Shown piece after piece: positions 1 to 6,633 of a stretch of 11,758 nt of DNA (positions are counted from its first letter, which is position 1; each line of letters opens with the position of its first letter). The DNA comes from Chloroflexota bacterium (GTDB lineage: Bacteria > Chloroflexota > Anaerolineae > J102), in NCBI GenBank assembly GCA_003353825.1, contig PIVW01000148.1:1-11758 (forward strand). Direction: 5' to 3'. A program made the position numbers and the translations under genes. The notes under the pieces are model-generated. The model saw only the letters and a program-made list of their open reading frames with translations, searched no databases and was not told the DNA's origin.

Positions 1-11
1 GGAACCATAAT

Positions 12-18
12 AAGGAGG
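12..18 (+). promoter_or_regulatory. Strong Shine-Dalgarno of the winged-helix gene
   Basis: AAGGAGG lies five bases before the ATG at position 24. It is the best ribosome binding site in the window. It supports the plus-strand gene as the real one in 24-332, rather than the antisense extension of the nucleotidase frame that covers the same bases. Confidence 0.7.
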
Positions 19-23
19 GCACA

Positions 24-332
24 ATGGATTTCATGCACCCCAAGGGCGTCCGGCGCCGTCTGCTACTGGGTCTATATACGCATTATTTCAAAATGCCCCT
101 GCAATCCTTGTCCGCCGAGGAATTGGTGGCCGAAAATAATCTGAGCCGGGAAGACCTGATTTACAATGCTTTCTACCTCCACGACCGAGGCCTGGTGAAA
201 CTGAGCACGAGTTACGACCCACCCTTCTTCACGACGGCGCGCATTACGCCGGATGGGATTGACTTGGTTGAGAACCGTTTCGATAGATTGGCCCATCACG
301 GAGATGTCTACAACCCTGGCTTGCACATATGA
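24..332 (+). CDS. Small winged-helix-like protein
   Basis: A 102-residue protein, the only plus-strand gene. Residues 29-59 (SAEELVAENNLSREDL, then a helix ending YLHDRGLVKL) read as a helix-turn-helix followed by a wing. The next stretch has the hairpin-like FFTTARITPDGIDLVE common in small winged-helix proteins. No ligand-binding domain, signal peptide or membrane segment is visible. A DNA-binding or scaffolding role is inferred from fold only, and no target site is seen. The start is fixed by a near-perfect Shine-Dalgarno. The stop at 330-332 coincides with the point where the convergent nucleotidase loses family resemblance, so the last few residues may be shaped by a rearrangement junction. 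The gene is divergent in strand from everything else here and probably belongs to a unit lying left of the window. Confidence 0.65.
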   Translation: MDFMHPKGVRRRLLLGLYTHYFKMPLQSLSAEELVAENNLSREDLIYNAFYLHDRGLVKLSTSYDPPFFTTARITPDGIDLVENRFDRLAHHGDVYNPGLHI

Positions 333-1820
333 GAACCCCAAGTCAATGTGATATCGAATCTGTTTACTGAAGTGTAGAAATCCTCGCTCGGTATGCGGTC
401 GATTCGGCCGGTCGATTCGAGTGGCATTGTCCTGGAGTAGCGCTTGCAGTTGTTCGCCGGTCATGCGATAGAGTGTCAACGTATCGGCAAAGGGCATGAG
501 ATTAAACCAATCGCCAAAGGTGACAGCACCGCCGATATTCAAGCCACCACGCACATTCGAGGCGTCGATCATGGCGAAGTCGACATCAATACCCCTTTGT
601 CTGCACTGTGAGACCAGGGCATCTGCAATAAAATTGGCTAACGCAGATTCACCGGCGGCGAATTCGTTGCGCATATTATCTGTCCCGAGATCTTCAATCT
701 CCGCCACACTGCCCAATGACCGATCCCAATAAGGGCGAGCGAGTTTCAACAACGGCTTTACATATTCACTCTCGAATACCTCGTCGACCGGCAGATCTGC
801 CGTGGCCGTCAGGCGCACATGGGTGACGGCAGCGACTTCCTGGGCTGTGATATCGACTTCACCGATAAATTGCCCCATCTTGCCTGCCTGCACGATGGGG
901 ATGCCGTTGACGATGTTTCTGGCGTTCAATCCCTTCTCGTTGAGCACATTGTGAGTGTGCCCACCGATAATGAGATGGACATCATCAGCTGAGAGACTCT
1001 GGGCGAGTTCCACATCTCCTGCAATCATTACACTTGCACTCTGTTGCTCAAGGTCATAACCGAGATGACTGACGATAATCAGAATGTCGCACAAAGGTCG
1101 GATAGCGGGGATCAGATTTCGTGCTGCCTCGACCGGATCGGTGATCTGCAACTCATGAGTCAGTTCGGGATGGACTTGCGCCGGTGTGGTCAGCCCGATA
1201 AAGCCGATCCGCAGCCCCTTGGACACGAAGAGTGCTGCCGGATAGCACTGAGCAGACAGCTGAGAATTGCCGGTTATGTTGGCAGCCAGTATAGGAAAGG
1301 CGGCATCATGCTTGATGGCATGGGCGAGGATGGCTGTGCCTTTGTCTAGATCATGGTTGCCGGGTACGCCTAAATCCACTCCGGCTTGTGAATACAATCG
1401 GTAGCTGGTATGTAGTTGATAGGAGTCGCAACACTCGCCCAACAGTTCGTCGAATATAGCGCCGCCTATCTCATCGCCGGCTGTAATAGCCATGACAGCG
1501 GTGCGATCATCCTGATCATATCTTTTGCGAATGGCGTGGATTCTGGCAACCATGCGTGAGAATACAGGAAGCGTATCCTCTGAGGTGAAGTAGGCGAGGT
1601 GGCCGTGCAGATCGTTAAAATGTAGAATTTTTAATCTGAGAGGTTGGGGAAGAGGTAGTTCGCTCTCAGGGATACGCACTCCTTCGGCAGAACTTATCTG
1701 TAGGATCGGGCTCTTGGTTGCATCCCCTTCAAACAGGTACATTGCAGAATCGTTCATGCCCAAGGAATTAGGAGTGCCGAGAATAATCTGAAGTGTGCCT
1801 GGTTGAGGTTGCAAGGTCAC
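72..1820 (-). CDS. 5'-nucleotidase/2',3'-cyclic phosphodiesterase family protein, C-terminus truncated
   Basis: A metallophosphoesterase of the UshA/5'-nucleotidase type, expected to remove phosphate from nucleotides. The di-metal site is complete: HFNDLHGH (D70, H72), GDEIGG (D116), GNHD (N155, H156), SHLG (H252) and GGHTH (H288, H290). The C-terminal nucleotide-binding domain begins near residue 385 (GESALANFIADAL, SNVRGG at 421-426, FGDWFNLMPF at 435-444). Resemblance stops near residue 497. The expected last 60-70 residues, including the GGDGY/F-type base-stacking segment, are missing. The remaining 85 codons are antisense to the winged-helix gene and look non-native. No signal peptide is seen, so the protein is probably cytoplasmic. 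The start is an assumed GTG without a clear Shine-Dalgarno. An ATG at 1757 (residue 22) is an alternative, and the frame stays open upstream to a TGA near 1863 with no further ATG, GTG or TTG. It may be a decaying gene. Confidence 0.75.
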   Translation of the reverse strand: MTLQPQPGTLQIILGTPNSLGMNDSAMYLFEGDATKSPILQISSAEGVRIPESELPLPQPLRLKILHFNDLHGHLAYFTSEDTLPVFSRMVARIHAIRKRYDQDDRTAVMAITAGDEIGGAIFDELLGECCDSYQLHTSYRLYSQAGVDLGVPGNHDLDKGTAILAHAIKHDAAFPILAANITGNSQLSAQCYPAALFVSKGLRIGFIGLTTPAQVHPELTHELQITDPVEAARNLIPAIRPLCDILIIVSHLGYDLEQQSASVMIAGDVELAQSLSADDVHLIIGGHTHNVLNEKGLNARNIVNGIPIVQAGKMGQFIGEVDITAQEVAAVTHVRLTATADLPVDEVFESEYVKPLLKLARPYWDRSLGSVAEIEDLGTDNMRNEFAAGESALANFIADALVSQCRQRGIDVDFAMIDASNVRGGLNIGGAVTFGDWFNLMPFADTLTLYRMTGEQLQALLQDNATRIDRPNRPHTERGFLHFSKQIRYHIDLGFSYVQARVVDISVMGQSIETVLNQVNPIRRNARRREEGWVVTRAQFHQASVVEVESIVNQVFPAQIIFGHQFLGGQGLQGHFEIMRI

Positions 1821-1926
1821 GGGTTCTAGGGCCAGTTTGAGGACAGAGTTATTGGCGTGTCAACTATTTTCAACCACATTGCCTGTAGCTACCGAGTCAG
1901 TCCGATGCCCGGCGTCGATGAAAACA

Positions 1927-2919
1927 TCAGGCAATACGACTGAACATATGATCGTGAATGGGATAAATAGGCGGTTCACCGGCAAAGTAGCGGCGCAGTT
2001 CTTCCGAGGCCAATTCCCCCATGCGCCCGCAGTCCTCAATGCAGCCGGCGATGTGGGGCATGACGATTACGTTTTCAAGCTGGCGTAAGGGACTATCGAG
2101 TGCGGGAGGTTCAGGTTCGGTAACGTCAAGTATGGCATAAAAGCGGCCTTTGCTCAATTCGTTGATGAGTGCCGGTTCATCGATGAGGGTGCCTCGGGCC
2201 GTGTTGATAAGCAGGGCGTTATCTTTCATCAGTGCCAATCGTTCTTGATTGAGCATTTTGATAGTGTCGGGCTTGGCGGGTGCATGCAGAGAGACGACAT
2301 CTGCGCGGCGGAGTAACGCTTCCAACTCAACCTTTTCAGCACCTACATCCGCAGCTTGCTCAGCAGAGATAAATGGATCGTAAACCAGCACATTCATGGC
2401 AAAGCTCTGTAAGAGCTTGATGACATGCCGCCCCACGTTACTGGCGCCGATGATGCCTATCTCTTTTCCGAACAGTTCACGAGCCGGCCACCAGCGTGAT
2501 TCCCGCCAGCCGCCCTCTCTCACATGTTGAGCCAGGGGCCATGCACGTTTCATTCCCACGATCATAAGCCCCAGAGTGGTTTCGGCCACATCCACCGCCA
2601 GGGCCAGGCCGGCGCTGGTCACCTGCACATCGCGCGCCCATAATGCCTCTGATACGAAGCGTTTGACACTGCTACCCATGTGCGCCATAGCTTGCAAATT
2701 GGGGGCAGCGGCCAGCACATCGGCGTCGATTTGCGCCACACCCCAACTGGTGATAATGGCATCGACGGGAGGTAGGAGGGCGATGAGTTCGGTTTTTGTT
2801 GCTGGGTCTGGGCCAGGATGGTGGATGACCTCGGCAAAGGCGTCGAGCGATTCCCAGGCTACATGGGTGAACATCCGTTGGTAGTGGCTTTTACCTATGG
2901 TGATTGCAATGGTAGGCAT
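1927..2919 (-). CDS. D-2-hydroxyacid dehydrogenase family protein (NAD-dependent)
   Basis: A 330-residue member of the D-isomer-specific 2-hydroxyacid dehydrogenase family (SerA, glyoxylate/hydroxypyruvate reductase and relatives). It reduces a 2-oxoacid or oxidises a D-2-hydroxyacid. The split catalytic domain (1-100 and 290-330) surrounds a Rossmann domain with GIIGASNVG at 155-163, followed by the acidic D181 at the end of the second strand, which favours NAD(H). The catalytic triad is intact: R242 in NTARG, E270 in the EPEPP segment and H289 in MPHIAG. Length is normal for the family. It starts at an ATG without a strong ribosome binding site. The substrate cannot be read from the sequence. 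Its neighbours (amidohydrolase, flavoproteins) suggest reduction of an oxoacid released by amine oxidation. It is separated from the SDR gene upstream by 371 bp containing an antitoxin remnant. Confidence 0.87.
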   Translation of the reverse strand: MPTIAITIGKSHYQRMFTHVAWESLDAFAEVIHHPGPDPATKTELIALLPPVDAIITSWGVAQIDADVLAAAPNLQAMAHMGSSVKRFVSEALWARDVQVTSAGLALAVDVAETTLGLMIVGMKRAWPLAQHVREGGWRESRWWPARELFGKEIGIIGASNVGRHVIKLLQSFAMNVLVYDPFISAEQAADVGAEKVELEALLRRADVVSLHAPAKPDTIKMLNQERLALMKDNALLINTARGTLIDEPALINELSKGRFYAILDVTEPEPPALDSPLRQLENVIVMPHIAGCIEDCGRMGELASEELRRYFAGEPPIYPIHDHMFSRIA

Positions 2920-2994
2920 GGTTGGCAGCTAATACTATTATGAGCGATTTGATTTCGAATGGGATTCTTGTACGGTCATCACGGTCCAATCATC

Positions 2995-3174
2995 TTAAGC
3001 TACCGATTCTGTGGGACTCTCGTATTTGACTATACTATCTCGTAGTAGGCGATGTTCCTGACTACTGTCAGTTGCTTCATTGGCAAGAACGATGATTTCT
3101 ACAATAGATCCTTCTGGGAAAGGAAGTTTCTCTAGTTGAAGTACACCATCTTTACTGATAGTCGTTGTGGTTGA
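2995..3174 (-). pseudogene. Antitoxin-like (DUF2281/AbrB-adjacent type) gene remnant
   Basis: An open frame of 59 codons with no ATG, GTG or TTG near its beginning. It reads TTTTISKDGVLQLEKLPF near the N-terminus, then PEGSIVEIIVL, and ends LLRDSIVKYESPTESVA before a TAA. This is the pattern of small antitoxin-like proteins found beside PIN-domain toxins: a beta strand with KDG-hydrophobic-L, a PEG-V-VIVL strand, then a degenerate LRG-x-V-x-Y-x-x-PxExVA tail. In those proteins the tail usually continues with an acidic, Trp-containing segment, which is absent here. The upstream stop (TAA at 3175-3177) sits three bases from the first codons, and an ACG occupies the place where an ATG would be expected. 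Loss of both ends and the absence of a toxin gene suggest a dead remnant. A non-standard start cannot be excluded. Confidence 0.5.
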
Positions 3175-3232
3175 TTATGCTAGCATGAGATACTCCAAAC
3201 TGAGGGGAGAGGGACAATCTTCGATAATCTAA

Positions 3233-3261
3233 ATTATACCTTAGGAAGAAAGTAGAGTCAG
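3233..3261 (-). promoter_or_regulatory. Candidate sigma-70 promoter upstream of the antitoxin remnant
   Basis: On the minus strand CTGACT (4 of 6 matches to TTGACA) is followed after 17 bp by a perfect TATAAT. Transcription would begin near 3226 and run through the antitoxin-like remnant toward the 2-hydroxyacid dehydrogenase gene. It may be the old antitoxin promoter now serving the dehydrogenase. It is inferred from consensus only. Confidence 0.35.
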
Positions 3262-3290
3262 TTCATATCATGGTCGCAGATATGAACAAA

Positions 3291-4043
3291 TCAATCAAAC
3301 GCGTGCTTACGATGTCCGTATCGCTCGCCACCATCAACACAGAGCATGTCGCCTGTGACATAATTGGCGCGCACGAAATAGAGCACGGCTTCGGCGATAT
3401 CCTCGGGCGTTCCCCAGCGCTGGAGCAGGGTCATGCCGGCAACATAGTCGATCACTTCGGGTGAGTAATCGGGCGGGGGCAGTACCGGGCCGGGAGCGAT
3501 GGCATTTACCCGCACAGCCGGAGCCAATTCCAGCGCCCACTGCCGGGTCATGGCCATCAAGGCCGCCTTGCTGACACTGTGGGCTAGGAAATTGGGCCAC
3601 GGTTCCAGGCCGGATAGATCTACAATGTTGATGATGGCGCCCTCTCCTTTTGTGAGCATACCGGGGGCAACAGCGTTGGTGCAGTAGTATGGGCCATTTA
3701 TGCCGATGCCGGTAAGGCGATGCCACTCACTGTGATCGTCGGTAGGGAAGGGGGTCTCTTTGTATCGCGAAGCGCTGTTGACGAGGATATCGACTCCTCC
3801 CAGCCGTTCCTTGACCAGCCCAACCATCGCTTCGACTTGCTCTAGATTGGCGATGTTGGCCTGGACGGCAAGCGCTTCAACGCCGAGTGCCGTGGCCTCT
3901 GCTGCGGTCACATCCGCCGCTGTCGACGATGAGTTGTAGTTGATAACGACGTTAGCGCCAGCTTCGGCCAGAGCCAGGGTGATCGCTTTACCGACGCGAA
4001 CTGCACCGCCGGTGATGAGTGCTGTTTTTCCGTTTGGGTTCAT
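3291..4043 (-). CDS. SDR-family oxidoreductase, pteridine reductase (FolM/PTR1)-like, catalytic Tyr replaced by His
   Basis: A 250-residue classical-length short-chain dehydrogenase/reductase. The cofactor motif TGGAVRVG is at 11-18, NSAS (in place of NNAG) at 89-92, and the C-terminal APGPV and VTGDMLCVDGG segments are present. R16 in the glycine loop is where NADPH-preferring members carry a basic residue. Instead of the usual active-site Ser there is Asp142 in INIVDLSG. FolM and trypanosomatid PTR1 carry Asp at the same place, 13 residues before the catalytic Tyr. Here that Tyr position is His155 (HSVSK, codon CAC at 3579-3581), while Lys159 is kept. Reduction of a pterin or a related heterocycle is therefore a reasonable family guess, but activity with His is uncertain. 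No Shine-Dalgarno is visible before the ATG, and heptamer repeats lie just upstream. Confidence 0.83.
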   Translation of the reverse strand: MNPNGKTALITGGAVRVGKAITLALAEAGANVVINYNSSSTAADVTAAEATALGVEALAVQANIANLEQVEAMVGLVKERLGGVDILVNSASRYKETPFPTDDHSEWHRLTGIGINGPYYCTNAVAPGMLTKGEGAIINIVDLSGLEPWPNFLAHSVSKAALMAMTRQWALELAPAVRVNAIAPGPVLPPPDYSPEVIDYVAGMTLLQRWGTPEDIAEAVLYFVRANYVTGDMLCVDGGERYGHRKHAFD

Positions 4044-4080
4044 GGAATGTGGGGTGTGTGTGGTTTTGATTGGATTTTGT

Positions 4081-4101
4081 TGCGTGGTGCGTGGTGCGTG
4101 C
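4081..4101. repeat. Heptamer repeat, family A (TGCGTGG), 3 units
   Basis: Two perfect TGCGTGG units and one TGCGTGC lie head to tail between the amidohydrolase and SDR genes. The reverse complement CCACGCA differs by one base from the ACACGCA unit of the long array at 7373-7470, so they are probably one family. A family B array begins eight bases further on. Confidence 0.75.
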
Positions 4102-4108
4102 TAACTAA

Positions 4109-4143
4109 TCCGATCTCTGACTTCCGACCTCTGATCTCTGCCC
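4109..4143. repeat. Heptamer repeat, family B (TCCGACC-like), 5 units
   Basis: Five degenerate head-to-tail heptamers: TCCGATC, TCTGACT, TCCGACC, TCTGATC, TCTGCCC. The array stops exactly where the stop codon of the amidohydrolase begins (TCA at 4144-4146, read TGA on the minus strand), so it starts the 3' flank of that gene. The same unit recurs at 8961-9030 and, inverted, at 11627-11640. Confidence 0.75.
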
Positions 4144-5499
4144 TCAGCGGACGACGACGCCGGCGCGGGCGAATAGACGGGTGCAGGCCTGGCGGGCGCG
4201 TGCAAGGAGGGCTTTTTCGTCGAGAATGGTGATCTCTTTGTCGCGCATGAGAATGCGACCATCGACTATGACGGTGTCCACATCACGGTTGCCGCAATTG
4301 TAGACCAGGGCGGAACATACGCGATGAACGGGCATGGCCAGAGGAGTGTCGAGATCAACCAGGATGATATCGGCTTTCTTGCCAACTTCCAGGGAGCCGA
4401 GACGATGCGGTTGCCCGAAGGCGATGGTTCCTCCTTGACAGGCCATGTGTAGTACATCTTCCGGCTCCAGGATCATGGCATCTAGGGTGTTGACTTTGTG
4501 TAGCAGGGCGGTTACCTTCAGCGTCTCCATCATGTCCTGGCTGTTATTGCTGCCGGGGCCATCCGAAGCGAGTGCCACGGTGATGCCTTTTGCGCGCATT
4601 TCCGGCACCCGTGCCACACCCGAGGCCAGATACATGTTGCTTACCGGGCAGTGCACGACCACGGCGCTACTGTCGGCAATGAGATCAATCTCTTCGTCGC
4701 TGAGCCAGACGCTGTGCACAAGCTGCATGCCTGGCGCCAACAGACCCAACTCTGCCAACCATTCGATGTGGCGATTGCCACGGCTTTTCAGATTCATGTC
4801 GATCTCGGTCCTGGTTTCGGCGACATGGATATGGGTTCCCGCTCCCCAAGTCTGCGAGACAGCATCGGTACGCAACATGGTGTCGTCGCTGCAACCCCAG
4901 GGGATGAGCGGGCCGAATTCAACTCGTATTCGGCCCTTGTCAGCACCATGCCAGGTCTGCCGCAGACGGATAGTTTCGGCCACAATCTGGTCGGGCGTTT
5001 CCATCAAGGCCGGGTGATAGTCCATATCGGCCCAGCCTCGCGCCAGCATGAAGCGCATCCCCACCTCTTCGGCGGCACGGCAGACGGCGTCGTCGTTGCC
5101 GGGTTCGGTATGAATGTATTGGTGATCGATGACGGTGGTCGCTCCCCCTCGCAGGTTTTCGATAAGTCCCACCATCGCTGCCACGTAAGCTTCTTCCTCG
5201 GTCAAGGCTTGGGCGACAGGCCAGATCGCTGTTTTCAGCCATTCCAGCAGGGGTTTATCGTCGGCCAGACCGCGGATAAAGCTCTGGAAGAGATGCGTGT
5301 GGGCATTGATCATGCCCGGCATCACCGCCATGAGTTCAGCGTCGATGATGGTGTCGGCTTTGCGCGCTGCAGCCGGCGCCTCACCCGCTCCCAGCGCCAC
5401 GATCAGATCGTCTTCGACGAGTAGATAGCCGGGATTCAGTACTTGGTCGGCGTTATTTACCGTAACAATGGCGCCATTTTCGATCAGGGTGGTACTCAT
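4144..5499 (-). CDS. Amidohydrolase, MTA/SAH deaminase or ATZ/TRZ-like
   Basis: A 451-residue cytosolic metal-dependent hydrolase of the amidohydrolase superfamily. Related enzymes deaminate or dechlorinate amidine-type carbons in purines, triazines and related rings. The small beta domain (1-58 and about 370-420) flanks a TIM barrel. Metal and catalytic residues are in order: HTH (H67, H69), HIHVAET (H225, E228), LVHSVWL (H262), HCPVSN (H283) and the metal Asp in SDGPGSNNS (D313). The DHQYIH segment at 125-130 recalls 8-oxoguanine and hydroxy-triazine hydrolases, so the substrate may not be methylthioadenosine. Length is typical. The ATG is preceded by AAGGA nine bases upstream. A hairpin repeat lies between it and the upstream dehydrogenase gene. 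In this cluster it could open or deaminate the heterocycle or amidine that is the pathway substrate; that role is inferred. Confidence 0.86.
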   Translation of the reverse strand: MSTTLIENGAIVTVNNADQVLNPGYLLVEDDLIVALGAGEAPAAARKADTIIDAELMAVMPGMINAHTHLFQSFIRGLADDKPLLEWLKTAIWPVAQALTEEEAYVAAMVGLIENLRGGATTVIDHQYIHTEPGNDDAVCRAAEEVGMRFMLARGWADMDYHPALMETPDQIVAETIRLRQTWHGADKGRIRVEFGPLIPWGCSDDTMLRTDAVSQTWGAGTHIHVAETRTEIDMNLKSRGNRHIEWLAELGLLAPGMQLVHSVWLSDEEIDLIADSSAVVVHCPVSNMYLASGVARVPEMRAKGITVALASDGPGSNNSQDMMETLKVTALLHKVNTLDAMILEPEDVLHMACQGGTIAFGQPHRLGSLEVGKKADIILVDLDTPLAMPVHRVCSALVYNCGNRDVDTVIVDGRILMRDKEITILDEKALLARARQACTRLFARAGVVVR

Positions 5500-5517
5500 A
5501 GGATAGAGTCCTTAATC

Positions 5518-5576
5518 ATGTCATTGTGAGGGACGATCGCAGGTCGTTTACCGCAGGTCGTCCCTCGCAATGACAT
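5518..5576. repeat. Inverted-repeat hairpin (REP-like) with internal direct repeats
   Basis: Two 19-bp arms (5518-5536 and 5558-5576, beginning ATGTCATTG) form a near-perfect inverted repeat with one mismatch, which is a G-U pair in plus-strand RNA. The 21-bp loop and right arm carry a 10-bp direct repeat CGCAGGTCGT at 5538-5547 and 5552-5561. The right arm touches the stop codon of the upstream dehydrogenase gene. No T-run follows on the minus strand, so it is not a classical terminator, though it could slow transcription or protect RNA ends. GTCATTGCGAG-type palindromes are familiar as dispersed intergenic repeats in many bacteria. Confidence 0.75.
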
Positions 5577-6595
5577 CAGATAATGCGGTAGCGGAGGGGT
5601 CTGCCTTCAATGTGATTCATGATGTTTGTGAAATCGGCTTGGCGCTCTCGCGAGGCGGCGGCTGAGCCGCCGGCCGCGACATGAGGGGTGAGCAGCACAT
5701 TAGCGCCGGCTTCAGCCAAGGGAATTAAGGGATTGTCAGGGCGGATCGGTTCCCACTCGAAGGTGTCGAGCGCAGCACCGGCCAGTTTCCCTGAGCGCAG
5801 CGCAGTAGCCAGATCGGCTTCGTTTAACACACTGCCGCTGCCACAGCTCACAACACACGCACCCTCTTTCATACGGCTGAAATAGGTGGCATCGATCAGG
5901 AGGTCGGTTTGTGGGAAGTAAGGCAATAACATAGCCACAATGTCACTTTGACCGAAGAGGGTGTCTTCATCAACGTAGTCAATATCCAATTCCGCCTCAA
6001 CCTCTGCCGGTAATCTGCGGCGTTTGCTGTAGAGCACGTTGGCATCCCAACCCTGCAAACGGCGGGCCAGCTCAGCTCCGATCTCGCCAAAGCCCATGAT
6101 GCCAATGGTTTTTTGCCACAGCCCTTGTACATTCGTGCGCTGGGACCAGTTGTAAGCAAAGGTGTCCTCATCTGTGCGCTTGCTTTCACCCCATTCGCCG
6201 CCGGCTGCCAGTGCGATCGCTTCAGTTTCTCGTAGTCTTTTGCTCAGCGCCAGCATTTGCATGACAAGATGCTCAGCCACTCGGATCACACTACCGACAG
6301 GCCACCGACAGACGATGACACCCGCTTGTTTGGCAGCTTGTACGTCAATGTCGTAGGTTAGGGAGCCCAGACGCAGGATGAGTTTTAATTTGGGGGCAGC
6401 CTGGATCATGTCCGCATCGATCGTGCCAACTCGTTCGGAGATAAAGTAGCTGGCATGTTCCAGGGCCGCCACGAGGGTATCACGCTCAGGTTGTCTGAGT
6501 ATGGTGATGTCAAGGATGTCTGGTGCTGCGCCGAGTGCGTTCTGTTGGTGGCGATGGCCACGTTCGGTGGTAAAGACGGTTTTGTACTGTGTCAC
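5576..6595 (-). CDS. 2-hydroxyacid dehydrogenase family protein lacking the catalytic Arg
   Basis: A 339-residue D-isomer-specific 2-hydroxyacid dehydrogenase homologue. The Rossmann motif GFGEIG is at 168-173 in a domain of about 110-295. The Glu (E282 in FEWEP) and His (H305 in TPHVAAGG) of the triad are kept. The Arg that normally sits in N-T-A-R-G and holds the substrate carboxylate is replaced: the segment reads SCGSG, with Ser253 at the Arg position. Position 190 after the second strand is Ser followed by KRRR, which suggests NADP(H). The change could mean a substrate without a 2-oxoacid carboxylate, or loss of activity. The GTG start at 6593-6595 has AGAGG about eight bases upstream. 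It follows the cyclodeaminase-like gene by 38 bp and is probably cotranscribed with it. The other dehydrogenase in this window (1927-2919) is a distant paralogue with an intact triad. Confidence 0.83.
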   Translation of the reverse strand: MTQYKTVFTTERGHRHQQNALGAAPDILDITILRQPERDTLVAALEHASYFISERVGTIDADMIQAAPKLKLILRLGSLTYDIDVQAAKQAGVIVCRWPVGSVIRVAEHLVMQMLALSKRLRETEAIALAAGGEWGESKRTDEDTFAYNWSQRTNVQGLWQKTIGIMGFGEIGAELARRLQGWDANVLYSKRRRLPAEVEAELDIDYVDEDTLFGQSDIVAMLLPYFPQTDLLIDATYFSRMKEGACVVSCGSGSVLNEADLATALRSGKLAGAALDTFEWEPIRPDNPLIPLAEAGANVLLTPHVAAGGSAAASRERQADFTNIMNHIEGRPLRYRII

Positions 6596-6633
6596 AAAGT
6601 CAACCTCTTTGAGTGAATGAAGACGAAGTCAGA

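Larger units (their letters stand above)
2920..3290. other. Gene-poor AT-richer gap with toxin-antitoxin debris
   Basis: This 371-bp gap between the dehydrogenase and SDR genes is visibly richer in A and T than its surroundings. It contains the antitoxin-like open frame at 2995-3174 and a candidate minus-strand promoter at 3233-3261. A direct repeat GACCGT-GAT-GACCGT (minus-strand reading, around 2970-2985) lies upstream of the dehydrogenase gene. No RNA gene or complete toxin gene is seen. The composition and the remnant suggest a former insertion point. Confidence 0.45.

Noticed and set aside
1835..1863. Perfect TTGACA at 1858-1863 (minus strand) as a promoter of the nucleotidase gene
   Set aside because: The hexamer at the right distance is TCAAAC, a poor -10 match, and the start would fall very close to or inside the assumed coding start.
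1879..1935. Inverted repeat ATTGCCTG/CAGGCAAT as a terminator after the dehydrogenase gene
   Set aside because: It has only 8-bp arms with a loop of about 41 bp and no T-run, and the right arm overlaps the stop codon. It is probably chance.
4651..5424. Plus-strand open frame of 257 residues
   Set aside because: It is fully antisense to the amidohydrolase gene, whose catalytic motifs are all present, and resembles no protein I recognise.
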